NCBI RefSeq assembly: GCF_000238315.3
Contig: NZ_CP011924.1
Span: 2,478,501-2,542,500, forward strand
From: Pseudoalteromonas piscicida
GTDB lineage: Bacteria; Pseudomonadota; Gammaproteobacteria; Enterobacterales; Alteromonadaceae
Direction of reading: 5' to 3'
DNA length: 64,000 nt
The notes under the pieces: model-generated
Told to the model about the DNA's origin: nothing
Database searches by the model: none
The model's input: only the letters and a program-made list of their open reading frames with translations
Program-made: the position numbers and the translations under genes
Shown: positions 30,319 through 39,968 of the stretch, one piece after another
How the letters are laid out: each line of letters opens with the position of its first letter
Numbering within the stretch: position 1 is the first letter of the stretch

Positions 30319-31614
30319 TTACGCTTTTTCTTGAAGCGTTCTCGCTACGGTTCTCATGCCTAAGGTCGTTGCACCTGCGGCCCATTGACCACTAGCGCTA
30401 TTTTGGAAAGAAGCCGCAAGGTCGATATGCACCCAACCTTGACCTTCGTTTGGTACAAAGCGAGACAGGAAACCCGCTGCATTTGATGCACCACCAAAGC
30501 CGCCACCTTTTTGCGCTCGGCTGTTAGCTGTATCCGCATAAGGCGATGGACAGTTATTTTGGTGCCACTTTTCTAGAGGCAATGGCCACGCGGCTTCAAA
30601 TTCGTCACTCGCGAACTGCTGTACATCACCGACAAGTGTTTTGTCTAAACCAAATAATGCGTTGTACTCTTGGCCTACAGCAACGAGCGCGGCGCCCGTT
30701 AATGTCGCGGCATCAATGATAAGCTCTGCGCCTGTTTCACCGGCAGCCATCAAGCCATCAGCAAGCACCAAGCGACCCTCTGCATCGGTATTTACGATTT
30801 CAACTGTGGTACCATTTTTGTAGGTAAGAATATCACCTAACTTATAGGCATGGCCTGAGATAAGGTTCTCAGCACAACATAGGAACAACTTAACACGACG
30901 GTCAAAACCACGTTGAATAGCCAGCGCTAAACCAGCCGTTACGGTTGCCGCACCACCCATATCACACTTCATCGTAAGCATGCCTTCGCTTGGCTTAATC
31001 GAGTACCCACCTGAGTCAAACGTGATCCCTTTACCCACAAGTGCCGCACTAACTGGTGCGTCATCATTACCTGTTGGGTTGTAGTCAAGCTCAAGCAACA
31101 CAGGAGGACGCTCACTGCCGCGTCCCACTTCGTGGATACCAATCCATTGCTGCTCCAACAGCGCGTCGCCTTTAATGATTTGATAGCTAACATGCTCAGG
31201 TGCCAATGACTGAATAAACTCAGCCGCTTTTCCAGCAAGGCTTTCAGGATAAATATCTTCGGCCGTGCCGTTGATCATCTGACGCATCCATGTTGCCGAC
31301 GCTTTTAATGCATCAAGCTCTTTTAGATCTGACTGGTCGTTGTCAACAAACACCACACCATCTAATGCCTTTGGTGACACAAAACCTTGATAAAAAGCCC
31401 ATTGAGATTCAGTACACCACAAGTCACCTTCTAGATGAACTTGTTTAATCCCTTGTTGTGCGATGCTACGAGCCGCTTTTTGAATATTTTTCAGCGTTTC
31501 GTCTTGTTGTAAATGGATAAAAGCACCGTCCTTTTCAAACGACAATGCAGCACCAGCAGATAAATACTCTGGTTTTGCGTCTTCACTCAGTCGTACAATA
31601 AATTTCTCTGACAT
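30319..31614 (-). CDS. pepB: Aminopeptidase B (M17 leucyl aminopeptidase family)
   Basis: Cytosolic two-metal aminopeptidase for peptide turnover. 431 residues, matching PepB (about 427) rather than the longer PepA. Family marks: GKGITFDSGGYSIKP, MKCDMGGAATV and the signature NTDAEGRLVLADGL, which hold the metal-binding Lys, Asp and Glu residues. The C-terminal part has GWVHIDLAAS. It stands alone and is divergent from sfsA. Confidence 0.93.
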   Translation of the reverse strand: MSEKFIVRLSEDAKPEYLSAGAALSFEKDGAFIHLQQDETLKNIQKAARSIAQQGIKQVHLEGDLWCTESQWAFYQGFVSPKALDGVVFVDNDQSDLKELDALKASATWMRQMINGTAEDIYPESLAGKAAEFIQSLAPEHVSYQIIKGDALLEQQWIGIHEVGRGSERPPVLLELDYNPTGNDDAPVSAALVGKGITFDSGGYSIKPSEGMLTMKCDMGGAATVTAGLALAIQRGFDRRVKLFLCCAENLISGHAYKLGDILTYKNGTTVEIVNTDAEGRLVLADGLMAAGETGAELIIDAATLTGAALVAVGQEYNALFGLDKTLVGDVQQFASDEFEAAWPLPLEKWHQNNCPSPYADTANSRAQKGGGFGGASNAAGFLSRFVPNEGQGWVHIDLAASFQNSASGQWAAGATTLGMRTVARTLQEKA

Positions 31615-31690
31615 TCTCTTTTCACTCTTGTGCTTGTAAGTGTGGTTAAGTGTACACTAGCCACTAAATACACCCAACCTAAAGCGACCA

Positions 31691-32410
31691 ATGAAGTTTT
31701 CTAGGCAATTACAGCAAGCAACCTTGCTCAAACGATATAAACGCTTTCTTGTCGATTTACGCGCCCCAAGTGGTGACGAATTCACCGTACACTGCGCCAA
31801 TACGGGTAGAATGACCAACTGTGCAGACCCGGGATTTACAGCCTATTATTCCACCAGCGATAACCCCAAACGAAAGTACATGCATTCGTTGGAGCTGACG
31901 CAAGATAATGATGGTCATTTTATTTGTGTAAATACAGCGGTGGCCAATAAAGTATCTGTTGAGGCCATTGAGCAAGGAAGAATAACGCAACTGCAAGGCT
32001 ACAAAACACTTCAAACTGAGGTGAAATACAGGGCTGAAAATAGCCGAATTGATATTTTGTTGAGCAACCTCGAAAATGGACAATCCTCGCAATTCTGCTA
32101 CGTTGAAGTAAAGTCGGTGACGTTGCTCGAGCAACAGCAAGGTTTTTTCCCTGATGCTGAAACCTTAAGAGGTCAAAAACATCTTAGAGAATTAACCCAC
32201 ATTAAACAGCAAGGTCACCGTGCGGTGTTACTGTTTGCCGCGCTCCATACAGGGATTAATTGCGTCAAACCAGCCAGTCATATCGATCAAAAATATGCTG
32301 CGTTAGTGAAAGAAGCAATTTCCCACGGAGTAGAAGTCATTGCTTACCGAGCGCATATTGATGACAACCAAGTACAATTAATTGAAGAAATTCCTTTTGA
32401 TTACGCTTGA
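31691..32410 (+). CDS. sfsA: Sugar fermentation stimulation protein SfsA
   Basis: 239 residues, the usual length. The N-terminal OB-like part has HCANTGRM and is followed by a nuclease-like core containing YVEVKSVTL and DAETLRGQKHLRELTHI. E. coli SfsA binds DNA and affects maltose metabolism; nuclease activity is suggested only by fold. It lies just upstream of dksA, as in most gammaproteobacteria. Confidence 0.93.
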   Translation: MKFSRQLQQATLLKRYKRFLVDLRAPSGDEFTVHCANTGRMTNCADPGFTAYYSTSDNPKRKYMHSLELTQDNDGHFICVNTAVANKVSVEAIEQGRITQLQGYKTLQTEVKYRAENSRIDILLSNLENGQSSQFCYVEVKSVTLLEQQQGFFPDAETLRGQKHLRELTHIKQQGHRAVLLFAALHTGINCVKPASHIDQKYAALVKEAISHGVEVIAYRAHIDDNQVQLIEEIPFDYA

Positions 32411-32583
32411 CTTTTTTCATGCTGCCCACATATAGCCGTGATAGTTTTCTCCCCCAAATAGTTAAACATTGAAAAAGTGGCTGACATTTGCAGCAAAAAA
32501 GTGTTTGCTAAGGGGTAAAGATTTTGCTATTTATACCCGCCGGCGAAAGCTGGGGTTATGTATTAAGGATTTAGGAGAATGGT

Positions 32584-33027
32584 ATGCCAGACCAGAAAAA
32601 ACTAGGGTTATTGGCTCAAGCCGGTGTAGAACCTTATCAAGAAAAGCCAGGCGAAGAATACATGAATGAAGCACAACGTGCTCATTTCAAAGCGATATTA
32701 GAAGCATGGCGTGCCGATCTACGTAATGAAGTAGATCGTACTAAGACACACATGCAAGACGAAGCGGCAAACTTTCCTGATCCTGTGGACCGTGCAGCGC
32801 AAGAAGAAGAGTTTTCTCTTGAACTGTGTACTCGCGACCGCGAGCGTAAGCTAATCAAGAAAATTGAGAAAACACTTCAACTTATCGAAGATGATGACTT
32901 CGGCTTTTGTGAGTCGTGCGGTATTGAAATCGGCATTCGCCGTTTAGAAGCACGTCCAACAGCTGATCTTTGTGTTGATTGTAAATCTCTCGCAGAAATC
33001 AAAGAAAAACAACAAGGCAGAGGATAA
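32584..33027 (+). CDS. dksA: RNA polymerase-binding transcription factor DksA
   Basis: Binds the RNA polymerase secondary channel and acts with ppGpp in the stringent response. 147 residues and nearly collinear with E. coli Dks[21 protein letters not shown], a coiled-coil with the tip [11 protein letters not shown], and the four-Cys zinc finger CESC and CVDC. The start follows AGGAGAATGGT. The GC-rich discriminators of the two tRNA-array promoters are typical targets of DksA, though that link is inferred. Confidence 0.97.
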   Translation: MPDQKKLGLLAQAGVEPYQEKPGEEYMNEAQRAHFKAILEAWRADLRNEVDRTKTHMQDEAANFPDPVDRAAQEEEFSLELCTRDRERKLIKKIEKTLQLIEDDDFGFCESCGIEIGIRRLEARPTADLCVDCKSLAEIKEKQQGRG

Positions 33028-33037
33028 TCTCAGCCCT

Positions 33038-33985
33038 GTGTCCCCAAGCTTAAAGCAAACTGGGAGCTATCGCGGTCGATTTGCTCCCTCGCCTTCCGGA
33101 CCGCTTCATTTCGGCTCTCTTGTGGCCGCTTTGAGTAGCTATTTAGATGCAAAAGTCAATCAAGGTAAATGGCTCGTTCGCATCGAAGACATTGATACAC
33201 CGCGCGTAGTTGCGGGTGCTGCCGACAATATATTAACCACACTTGAAGCATATGGCCTTTACTGGGATGAAGACGTTGTCTATCAATCGCAGCGCCATGC
33301 CCTATACCAAGCCTATTTGACGACACTAAAATCAGACTCCCTTGTGTATGCGTGTCAATGTACTAGAAAGCAAATTAAAGCAATGGGTGGGTTTTATAAC
33401 AATCATTGCCGAGCTTTAGCGCTAAGTTGGCAAGATAATGCTTTGCGCCTACAGCAGCGCTGTCCAGTTACTGAATTTAATGATGCAATACAAGGCATGG
33501 TTGTCATTCCCCCTGCAATTGCGCATGAAGATTACATCGTTAAACGCCGCGACGGCTTATTTGCTTATCAATTGGTGGTGGTCGTTGACGACATAGAGCA
33601 AAAGATTAGTCATATCGTGCGTGGTGCCGATCTGCTAGAACCCACAGCAAGACAAATTAGTTTATTTCGGCAACTCAATCAGCCATCACCTGAGTACGCT
33701 CACGTGCCACTGGCTGTCGCAGAGCCCGGATTTAAGTTGTCTAAGCAGAATCATGCTCCAGCTATTGATAACCGCAACCCGTTACCAACCCTTTATGCCG
33801 CGCTGCGTTATTTGCATGTGCCAGTTGATTCTCTCCATAATTATCAAGATGTTGACGCATTACTGACTCACGCTATTGATATTTTTAGTCTAGATAGCGT
33901 TCCTAAAGTACAGGAAATTCAACTAGACTCTCTAGAAAATGGTGATTTTGCTTTTCGCCCACTGTTTTCAAGTACTTCAATTTAG
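33038..33985 (+). CDS. gluQ: Glutamyl-Q tRNA(Asp) synthetase
   Basis: Attaches glutamate to queuosine of tRNA-Asp. About 315 residues. It is a short GluRS-like catalytic core without the anticodon-binding domain: RFAPSPSGPLHFGSL, WLVRIEDIDTPR, a zinc site with CQCTRK and a later HC, YQLVVVVDD, and KLSKQNHAP (KMSK-like). The frame reaches back into dksA (GTG 32972). I prefer GTG 33038 because it gives the usual N-terminus, but the start is not certain. dksA-gluQ is a conserved pair. Confidence 0.88.
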   Translation: MSPSLKQTGSYRGRFAPSPSGPLHFGSLVAALSSYLDAKVNQGKWLVRIEDIDTPRVVAGAADNILTTLEAYGLYWDEDVVYQSQRHALYQAYLTTLKSDSLVYACQCTRKQIKAMGGFYNNHCRALALSWQDNALRLQQRCPVTEFNDAIQGMVVIPPAIAHEDYIVKRRDGLFAYQLVVVVDDIEQKISHIVRGADLLEPTARQISLFRQLNQPSPEYAHVPLAVAEPGFKLSKQNHAPAIDNRNPLPTLYAALRYLHVPVDSLHNYQDVDALLTHAIDIFSLDSVPKVQEIQLDSLENGDFAFRPLFSSTSI

Positions 33986-34080
33986 TCTCATTTGAGTATA
34001 TGATAGCGAGCCTTAAATGCGACCTGTTTTAAGACAAAAGCAGTGGTTCACAACGACTAGAATAGAAAACTTGATTGCTC

Positions 34081-34095
34081 AGGAGACGAGTTATT
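34081..34095 (+). promoter_or_regulatory. Ribosome binding site and AUU start codon of pcnB
   Basis: AGGAG at 34081-34085, a 7-base spacer, then ATT at 34093-34095. The strong ribosome site at ideal distance supports initiation at AUU. Confidence 0.75.
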
Positions 34096-35475
34096 ATTTC
34101 CAAGCTTGTAAACTTTTGCCGCCAGTTTGTAACTGGAAAAGGCGATGAGACGGTGAAAATGGCCAGCCCGACACCTGCGATAATTCCTCGCAGCGAGCAT
34201 GGTATATCTCGTAAACAATTTAGCCCTAACGCTATCAAAGTGCTCTATCGCTTAAAAGACGGAGGCTATGATGCCTACCTAGTTGGTGGTTGTATACGCG
34301 ATATCATGCTAGGAATAGAGCCTAAAGACTTTGATGTCGTTACTAATGCGACACCTGAACAAATCAAAAAGCTCTTCCGTAACTGTCGCTTAATAGGTCG
34401 TCGCTTCCGTCTTGCGCACATTGTCTTTGGACGGGAAATTATTGAAGTTGCCACCATGCGTGGTCACCACCAAAGTGATGACTCTTGTGCCACGACAAGT
34501 CAAGCCAGTGAACACGGGCAGCTATTACGCGACAATGTCTACGGCAGTATTGAAGAAGACGCCGAGCGCCGCGACTTTACTATCAATGCGCTATATTATT
34601 CGATCAATGACTTTACCTTACGCGACTTTGCCGGCGGTGTTGCTGACATTAAAGCGCGTAAAATTGAGCTGATTGGCGATCCTGAAACTCGCTATCGCGA
34701 AGATCCGGTATGTATGCTGAGAGCTATCCGCTTTGCAACTAAACTGGATATGGAGATTGCTACCCCGACCCGCACTCCAATTAAAGCATTAGCGCCGTTA
34801 CTTGGGCACATCCCAGCTGCACGCTTGTTCGAAGAAACGCTAAAGCTATTTTTAAATGGTAAAGCGGAAGAAAATTTTCTTCAAATGCGTGAATACGGCT
34901 TATTTGCACAATTATTCCCCGCGCTCGATAAAATCCTAGCACAGCCTGATAATGACTTTGAACGTCGCTTTATTCAGCAAATGTTTGCCAATACGGATAG
35001 CCGTATCAACGCGGATAAAAAAGTAACCCCTGCATTTATCTATGCAGCACTTTTATGGTTCCCTATTTTAGCTAAAAGCGAAGCGCTCGCGGCCGAAGGT
35101 ATGAATGAATATGATGCCTTTATGCAAGCCATTAATCACGTCCTTGCTGAAAATGCTAAACACGTTGCAGTGCCTAAACGCTTTACTTTAGGTGCCCGAG
35201 ATATCTGGCATATTCAACAACGCCTAGATAAACGTTCAGGCCAGCGTGCATATCGCCTAAGCTTGCAGCCGAGATTCAAAGCCGCATATGATTTCCTATT
35301 ATTGCGTGTTGAAAGTGGTGAGCAAGAGCAAGAAGAACTTGCAGCTTGGTGGACTGATTACCTAAAGAATGACGTCACCGGCCAAAAAGACATGGTGCGC
35401 AACTTAGGTAACCAAAGCAAACCTAAGCGTCGTTATAATAGACGTAAGCCAAAAAGAAAACCAAAAGAAGATTAA
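34093..35475 (+). CDS. pcnB: Poly(A) polymerase I, probable AUU start
   Basis: Adds poly(A) tails to RNA 3' ends and promotes decay. From ATT 34093 the product is 460 residues: a nucleotidyltransferase domain with LVGGCIRDIMLG and PKDFDVVTNATPEQ, an RNA-binding part with RDNVYGSIEEDAERRDFTIN, and a strongly basic tail (PKRRYNRRKPKRKPKED). The N-terminus reads (M)ISKLVNFCRQ and aligns without gap to E. coli MFTRVANFCRK. AGGAG lies 7 bases before the ATT. E. coli pcnB is known to start with the rare AUU codon. No ATG fits in the first 30 codons; the alternative is TTG 34075, which has no ribosome site. Confidence 0.9.
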   Translation: MISKLVNFCRQFVTGKGDETVKMASPTPAIIPRSEHGISRKQFSPNAIKVLYRLKDGGYDAYLVGGCIRDIMLGIEPKDFDVVTNATPEQIKKLFRNCRLIGRRFRLAHIVFGREIIEVATMRGHHQSDDSCATTSQASEHGQLLRDNVYGSIEEDAERRDFTINALYYSINDFTLRDFAGGVADIKARKIELIGDPETRYREDPVCMLRAIRFATKLDMEIATPTRTPIKALAPLLGHIPAARLFEETLKLFLNGKAEENFLQMREYGLFAQLFPALDKILAQPDNDFERRFIQQMFANTDSRINADKKVTPAFIYAALLWFPILAKSEALAAEGMNEYDAFMQAINHVLAENAKHVAVPKRFTLGARDIWHIQQRLDKRSGQRAYRLSLQPRFKAAYDFLLLRVESGEQEQEELAAWWTDYLKNDVTGQKDMVRNLGNQSKPKRRYNRRKPKRKPKED

Positions 35476-35958
35476 ATGAATATTGCGTACATTGGATTGG
35501 GTGCAAACCTATCCGAACCGATGGCACAAATACAGCGAGCACTCGATGTGCTCGCCGCCCATCCAGACCTCTCGCTTGTCCAGCACTCTAGCCTGTATGG
35601 CTCAAAACCTATGGGCCCTCAAGATCAACCTGATTATGTGAATGCCGTAGCAAAACTGGCGACATCATTAACAGCAGAGTCTTTACTCGATGTGTTGCAA
35701 CAAATAGAGCTTGAACATGGTCGTGTACGCAAAGCTGAGCGCTGGGGACCGCGCACGCTCGATTTAGATATTCTGCTTTTTAATACCGACACCATTAACA
35801 GTGATAGACTTATGGTGCCACATTACGGCTTGAAAGAAAGAGAATTTGTCGTCTATCCACTATTAGAGATAACGCCAGAACTCAAATTACCTGATGGCAC
35901 TGAGCTTGACTCTTTAACACAAAAGTTACCACTTAACGGATTAGCAATCCTCAAATAA
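35476..35958 (+). CDS. folK: Hydroxymethyl-dihydropterin pyrophosphokinase FolK
   Basis: Transfers pyrophosphate from ATP to 6-hydroxymethyl-7,8-dihydropterin in folate synthesis. 160 residues with [11 protein letters not shown] at the start, the substrate motif [15 protein letters not shown] and [14 protein letters not shown]. Its ATG directly follows the pcnB stop TAA, so translation is probably coupled. panB comes next, as in E. coli. Confidence 0.95.
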   Translation: MNIAYIGLGANLSEPMAQIQRALDVLAAHPDLSLVQHSSLYGSKPMGPQDQPDYVNAVAKLATSLTAESLLDVLQQIELEHGRVRKAERWGPRTLDLDILLFNTDTINSDRLMVPHYGLKEREFVVYPLLEITPELKLPDGTELDSLTQKLPLNGLAILK

Positions 35959-35978
35959 ACCAATCCAAGGGGTTTACC

Positions 35979-36773
35979 ATGGCAAAAATTTCCGTCTCAA
36001 CACTTGCCAAAATGAAGCGTGAAGGAACAAAAATAACAGCCCTCACCGCATACGATGCAAGTTTTGCAAAGTTATTTCACGACAATGGCGTAGATGTCAT
36101 CTTAGTGGGTGATTCTCTGGGTATGGTTTTACAAGGTGGTGAAGACACTTTAGCCGTTACCACGGATAACATTGCCTATCACACCCGTTGTGTCAGAGCT
36201 GGTAGTAAAGAGCTATTCGTTATCGCCGATATGCCTTTTATGAGCTATTCAGATCCGCAGTCAGCCTGTCAGAATGCAGCTACCTTGATGCGCTCTGGTG
36301 CTAATATGGTTAAGCTTGAAGGTGGTGAATGGCTTTACGACAGCATTGCACTGCTTACTCAGCAAGGGATCCCTGTTTGTGGTCATTTAGGTTTAACACC
36401 ACAATCAGTGCACGTGTTTGGCGGCTTTAAAATTCAAGGTCGTGAAGAAGCACAGGCGCAAAAAATGATAGCCGATGCACAAGCGTTAGAACGTGCTGGT
36501 GCACAAATGATTGTGATTGAATGTGTGCCTTCAGCATTGGCTAAACGTATTACCGATGCCGTGGCAATTCCGGTCATTGGTATTGGCGCTGGTAAAGAGA
36601 CCGATGGCCAAATTTTGGTTATGCACGACTTAGTTGGTATTTCCGCAGGCTATATTCCTAAGTTTTCGAAGAACTTCCTGCTCGAAACCGGCAACATGCC
36701 AGATGCGGTGAAAAAGTTTTGTGCAGACGTGCAATCAGGTGACTTCCCGGGGCCTGATCACGAATTTAATTAA
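35979..36773 (+). CDS. panB: 3-methyl-2-oxobutanoate hydroxymethyltransferase PanB
   Basis: First committed step of pantothenate synthesis: adds a hydroxymethyl group from methylene-tetrahydrofolate to ketoisovalerate. 264 residues. Motifs: [51 protein letters not shown] and [15 protein letters not shown]. It lies 20 bases after folK and 85 bases before panC. Confidence 0.96.
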   Translation: MAKISVSTLAKMKREGTKITALTAYDASFAKLFHDNGVDVILVGDSLGMVLQGGEDTLAVTTDNIAYHTRCVRAGSKELFVIADMPFMSYSDPQSACQNAATLMRSGANMVKLEGGEWLYDSIALLTQQGIPVCGHLGLTPQSVHVFGGFKIQGREEAQAQKMIADAQALERAGAQMIVIECVPSALAKRITDAVAIPVIGIGAGKETDGQILVMHDLVGISAGYIPKFSKNFLLETGNMPDAVKKFCADVQSGDFPGPDHEFN

Positions 36774-36858
36774 ATTTGCGATGAGCAATACTTATCGCTA
36801 AGTCCGATTCAAGCGTTTTGTTTGAGTTGGTATTGTTATTATTGAGTTAGAGTACAAC

Positions 36859-37707
36859 ATGCAATCAGTTACTGAGATTAAATCGTTACGAAGCCAGATT
36901 AAAGCTTGGCGCCAACAAGGATTAAGCATTGCCTTCGTACCAACGATGGGCAACCTTCACCGCGGTCATTTTTCCTTAGTAGAAAAAGCAAAAACCCTAG
37001 CGGATAAAGTCGTTGTCAGTATCTTTGTAAACCCAATGCAATTTGGTGCGAACGAAGACCTCGACAGCTACCCACGTACGCTTGAGCAAGACAAGCAAGG
37101 CCTTGCAGAACTAGAAACCGATATTGTGTTTACGCCTACCGTTGAAACCATATATCCAAACGGACTAAATGCGCAAAGTTTTGTTGATGTACCGGGAGTA
37201 TCCGAAGGACACTGCGGTGGCACACGCCCTGGGCACTTTCGTGGCGTTGCAACGGTTGTCACAAAACTGTTTAACTTAGTACAACCTGATTTTGCCTGCT
37301 TTGGTGAGAAAGACTTTCAACAGTTACAGGTCATCAAAACAATGGTGAAAGACCTGTCTATTCCCGTTGAAGTGATTGGTGTTGCGACTCAAAGAGAAGT
37401 TTCTGGACTGGCGATGAGTTCACGTAATGGTTACCTCTCTGAATCTGAAAAAGATACTGCTAAAGTACTCTTTCAAGCGCTAAAAGCAGCAGCTGGCGCT
37501 TTAGAAAATGGCGAAAAAGATTTTTCGAAGGTAACAAAAAATGCAACAGAAATGCTGCATAATGCCGGTTTAAAGTTGGATTATTTTAACATTTGTCAAA
37601 AAGATAGCTTGAAACCTGCTACACTCGAAGATAATCAACTCGTCATTCTTGCCGCAGCTTTTCTCGGTAAAGTCAGACTGATTGATAATATTCAAGTCAC
37701 AGTCTAA
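36859..37707 (+). CDS. panC: Pantothenate synthetase PanC
   Basis: Joins pantoate and beta-alanine with ATP. 282 residues. HIGH-like [37 protein letters not shown] and the KMSK-equivalent [14 protein letters not shown] are all present. It follows panB. panD is not in the window. Confidence 0.96.
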   Translation: MQSVTEIKSLRSQIKAWRQQGLSIAFVPTMGNLHRGHFSLVEKAKTLADKVVVSIFVNPMQFGANEDLDSYPRTLEQDKQGLAELETDIVFTPTVETIYPNGLNAQSFVDVPGVSEGHCGGTRPGHFRGVATVVTKLFNLVQPDFACFGEKDFQQLQVIKTMVKDLSIPVEVIGVATQREVSGLAMSSRNGYLSESEKDTAKVLFQALKAAAGALENGEKDFSKVTKNATEMLHNAGLKLDYFNICQKDSLKPATLEDNQLVILAAAFLGKVRLIDNIQVTV

Positions 37708-37716
37708 GGAATAATA

Positions 37717-37947
37717 ATGAAAAATGCGTTCGCCTTGTTAGTACTTTCTACCACCCTATTGGGGTGCAGTAACTCTATCTCACCTGAGTTGAATCAGTGC
37801 GCACAACAGAATTATCAATGCGAACGCAGCTGTGAGATGCAAAACACACCAGAGACAATGTCTTTACAGATATGCACTGATAAATGTATTGAGCAGTATA
37901 ATGCCTGCAAAGTACAGGCTGAAAAAATTACCGAGAGCAAAGGATAG
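37717..37947 (+). CDS. Small cysteine-rich lipoprotein
   Basis: 76 residues. The N-terminus is a lipoprotein signal ending in LLGCSNS, so Cys17 should be lipidated. The mature part has six cysteines spaced like a paired-helix motif (CAQQNYQCERSCEM and CTDKCIEQYNAC), which could form two to three disulfides in the periplasm. Family not recognised. It lies 9 bases after panC, so it is read in the same transcript, and the terminator overlaps its stop codon. Confidence 0.75.
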   Translation: MKNAFALLVLSTTLLGCSNSISPELNQCAQQNYQCERSCEMQNTPETMSLQICTDKCIEQYNACKVQAEKITESKG

Positions 37948-37961
37948 TTTGCTCTTTTTTT
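37935..37961 (+). terminator. Rho-independent terminator of the sfsA-panC block
   Basis: GAGCAAA-GGATAG-TTTGCTC followed by seven T. The stem includes the last codons and the stop of the small lipoprotein gene. Confidence 0.88.
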
Positions 37962-38278
37962 AGCAACTTGACCCCTTAATATTCTTTTAAATACAAACAC
38001 TTTCTAACTCCCGCTGTTATTTTTTATTCACCTTTTTAGAATATTTTGCGATACAATAAACTGGTCTGATGAGATAGACGTACAGCACCAGCTTAACTTG
38101 GCTCAATACTTGGTTTACTAAATAATGTGAGCAGTGAGCACTAACTTTTCTTAATAACTTGTTATTTCTGGTTTTTATTCTAATCTCTAAGACAAAAGTA
38201 ACGCTATTTTTGTGCTCATATCAGCGCTTTGAATTAGCGTTACCGACACGACTCTTTGCAAAGAAAATGGGGATCAAT
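37962..38278. other. Intergenic region before the porin gene
   Basis: About 317 AT-rich bases. A stretch near 38014 (CTGTTATTTTTTATTCAC) weakly resembles a Pho box but misses several key bases. The porin frame is open from 38159, but that part lacks a signal peptide and I treat it as leader. Confidence 0.4.
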
Positions 38279-39472
38279 ATGAAAAAGTCAGCAATTGCAT
38301 TAGCGATAGCGCTTGGGACAGTGAGTTTTCACAGCGCCGCTGAAATCAGAATTAATGGTTTTGCTTCCATTATTGGTGGTCAAACGCTAGATAGTGACGA
38401 CACACTATATGGCTATGACAATGATTTTGATATGGAAAACCGTAGCTTATTCGCCCTACAACTTTCCGCCGATCTACAAGAAAGTCTAACTGCCACAGCA
38501 CAGATCGTGGGCCGTGGTCAGAATGACTTTGATGCCGAGTTTGAATGGGCATACTTAACCTATGCGATTTCAGATTCTTCACAGATAAGCGCAGGTAAAA
38601 TGCGTATACCATTCTATCGCTATTCTGACTTTTTAGATGTGGGTTATGCATACCGTTGGGTTAAACCACCTCAATCTGTATATAACCTAAGCTTTAGCAC
38701 CTATAATGGATTGAGCTATATCCACAACTCAACATTAGGCGAATGGGAAAGCACAGTACAGCTGGCTTTAGGTAGCGTAGATGACGACATTGTTGCTATC
38801 ACCTACTCAGATGAAGCAGAGTTAAACAACACAGTCGGTATTAACTGGACACTGAGCAGAGATTGGTTTAGTGCACGTGCGGCCTACTTTGCTACCGAAG
38901 CGAGCATTAGCGCAGCTAATAGTCCTGAACTATCTGGATTGTTAGCGGGGTTGACTGGTTATGGACTAACTCAACAAGCGGATGACATCGCAGTCGACAA
39001 AGATGATGCTTACTTTGCCGCAATTGGTATTTCTATCGACTATAATGATATCTTGTTCGATGCAGAATACACTCAGTTCGACGTAGACAACAGCATACTT
39101 GCTAAACAGCAACAGTACTATGCATCTATCGGTTATCGGATTGATACGTGGACACTTCACCTAACCTACGAACACAATGAAGATAAGAATGAGAACGACG
39201 AGTTTAACTCTGTCCCACTCACCATCACCGCTCCAAATGGTGTAACCATTCCTGTCACGACCGATCCAACCAATCCAAATGCACCTTATTTAAGAACACT
39301 TGTTAATGGTGCGCTTGCAGGCGCTCGTGCAGAATCAGAAACGTGGAGTATTGGTGCTCGTTATGACTTCCATCCATCAGCTGCGTTCAAAATTGAACTA
39401 AACCAATTCAATAACACGCTAACAGATCAAAAAGTTGAGCTGTTGAGCTTCGGTATCGATTTAGTATTCTAA
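38279..39472 (+). CDS. Outer-membrane porin-like beta-barrel protein
   Basis: 397 residues from ATG 38279. A signal peptide (1-22, ending FHSAAE) is followed by alternating beta-strand pattern throughout, an early INGFASIIGGQTL strand and a C-terminal strand ending LLSFGIDLVF, with the terminal Phe typical of outer-membrane barrels. The linker near 300-330 is rich in Thr, Pro and Asn. The gene overlaps or abuts the mini PstS gene, so the two are cotranscribed. Linkage to PstS-like and Pho genes suggests a phosphate-related or general anion porin (inference). Confidence 0.8.
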   Translation: MKKSAIALAIALGTVSFHSAAEIRINGFASIIGGQTLDSDDTLYGYDNDFDMENRSLFALQLSADLQESLTATAQIVGRGQNDFDAEFEWAYLTYAISDSSQISAGKMRIPFYRYSDFLDVGYAYRWVKPPQSVYNLSFSTYNGLSYIHNSTLGEWESTVQLALGSVDDDIVAITYSDEAELNNTVGINWTLSRDWFSARAAYFATEASISAANSPELSGLLAGLTGYGLTQQADDIAVDKDDAYFAAIGISIDYNDILFDAEYTQFDVDNSILAKQQQYYASIGYRIDTWTLHLTYEHNEDKNENDEFNSVPLTITAPNGVTIPVTTDPTNPNAPYLRTLVNGALAGARAESETWSIGARYDFHPSAAFKIELNQFNNTLTDQKVELLSFGIDLVF

Positions 39473-39483
39473 TGGAGGCTAAT

Positions 39484-39891
39484 ATGATCAAAAAAATAAT
39501 GACCTTAGGGCTACTGTTAGCCAGCCAGGCAACTTTAGCAGATGTTGCTGTTATCGTGAACTCAGCAAATGCATCTACTGTGGATGACGGTACTATCAAA
39601 AAGTTATTCCTTGGCAAAAGCAAATCATTTGCCGATGGTAGTAGTGCGACCCCTGTGAATCAGGATGGCAATGCTGTATTTGACGAATTTAACGACAAAG
39701 TGATTGGTAAATCGAGCTCTCAGCTAAATGCTCATTGGTCTAAATTAGTATTCACCGGAAAGGGAACACCTCCGAAGAAGCTAGATAGCGACCAAGCGGT
39801 AATCGATTTTGTTTCGAGCAATGCAGACGCAATTGGTTATATTGATGCAAGTAAAGTAACCAGTGCCGTCAAAGTGATAGGTAAATACTAA
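39484..39891 (+). CDS. Short PstS-like periplasmic binding protein
   Basis: 135 residues from ATG 39484, after TGGAGG. A signal peptide (about 1-19, ending ATLADV) is followed by a single lobe resembling one half of phosphate-binding proteins: AVIVNSANAS, KKLFLGKSKSFADGS, and a C-terminal NADAIGYIDASKV that parallels the GYxD region of PstS. A full PstS has about 320 residues. It is paired with the upstream porin; phosphate or another oxyanion as ligand is inference. Confidence 0.78.
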   Translation: MIKKIMTLGLLLASQATLADVAVIVNSANASTVDDGTIKKLFLGKSKSFADGSSATPVNQDGNAVFDEFNDKVIGKSSSQLNAHWSKLVFTGKGTPPKKLDSDQAVIDFVSSNADAIGYIDASKVTSAVKVIGKY

Positions 39892-39906
39892 TATTCCTTA
39901 TCAAAT

Positions 39907-39936
39907 AAAAACAGCCACTTAATGTGGCTGTTTTTA
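39907..39936 (+). terminator. Rho-independent terminator after mini PstS gene
   Basis: AACAGCCAC-TTAAT-GTGGCTGTT followed by TTTATTT. It lies between convergent genes, so it may also serve the chemoreceptor on the minus strand. Confidence 0.88.
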
Positions 39937-39968
39937 TTTATCGTTTATGATTTCTCTTTGATAAAGTC

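Noticed and set aside
32972..33037. N-terminal extension of gluQ into dksA
   Set aside because: Starts from a GTG inside dksA without a ribosome site and gives residues not found in the family.
38012..38030. Pho box before the porin
   Set aside because: CTGTTATTTTTTATTCAC matches too few consensus positions.
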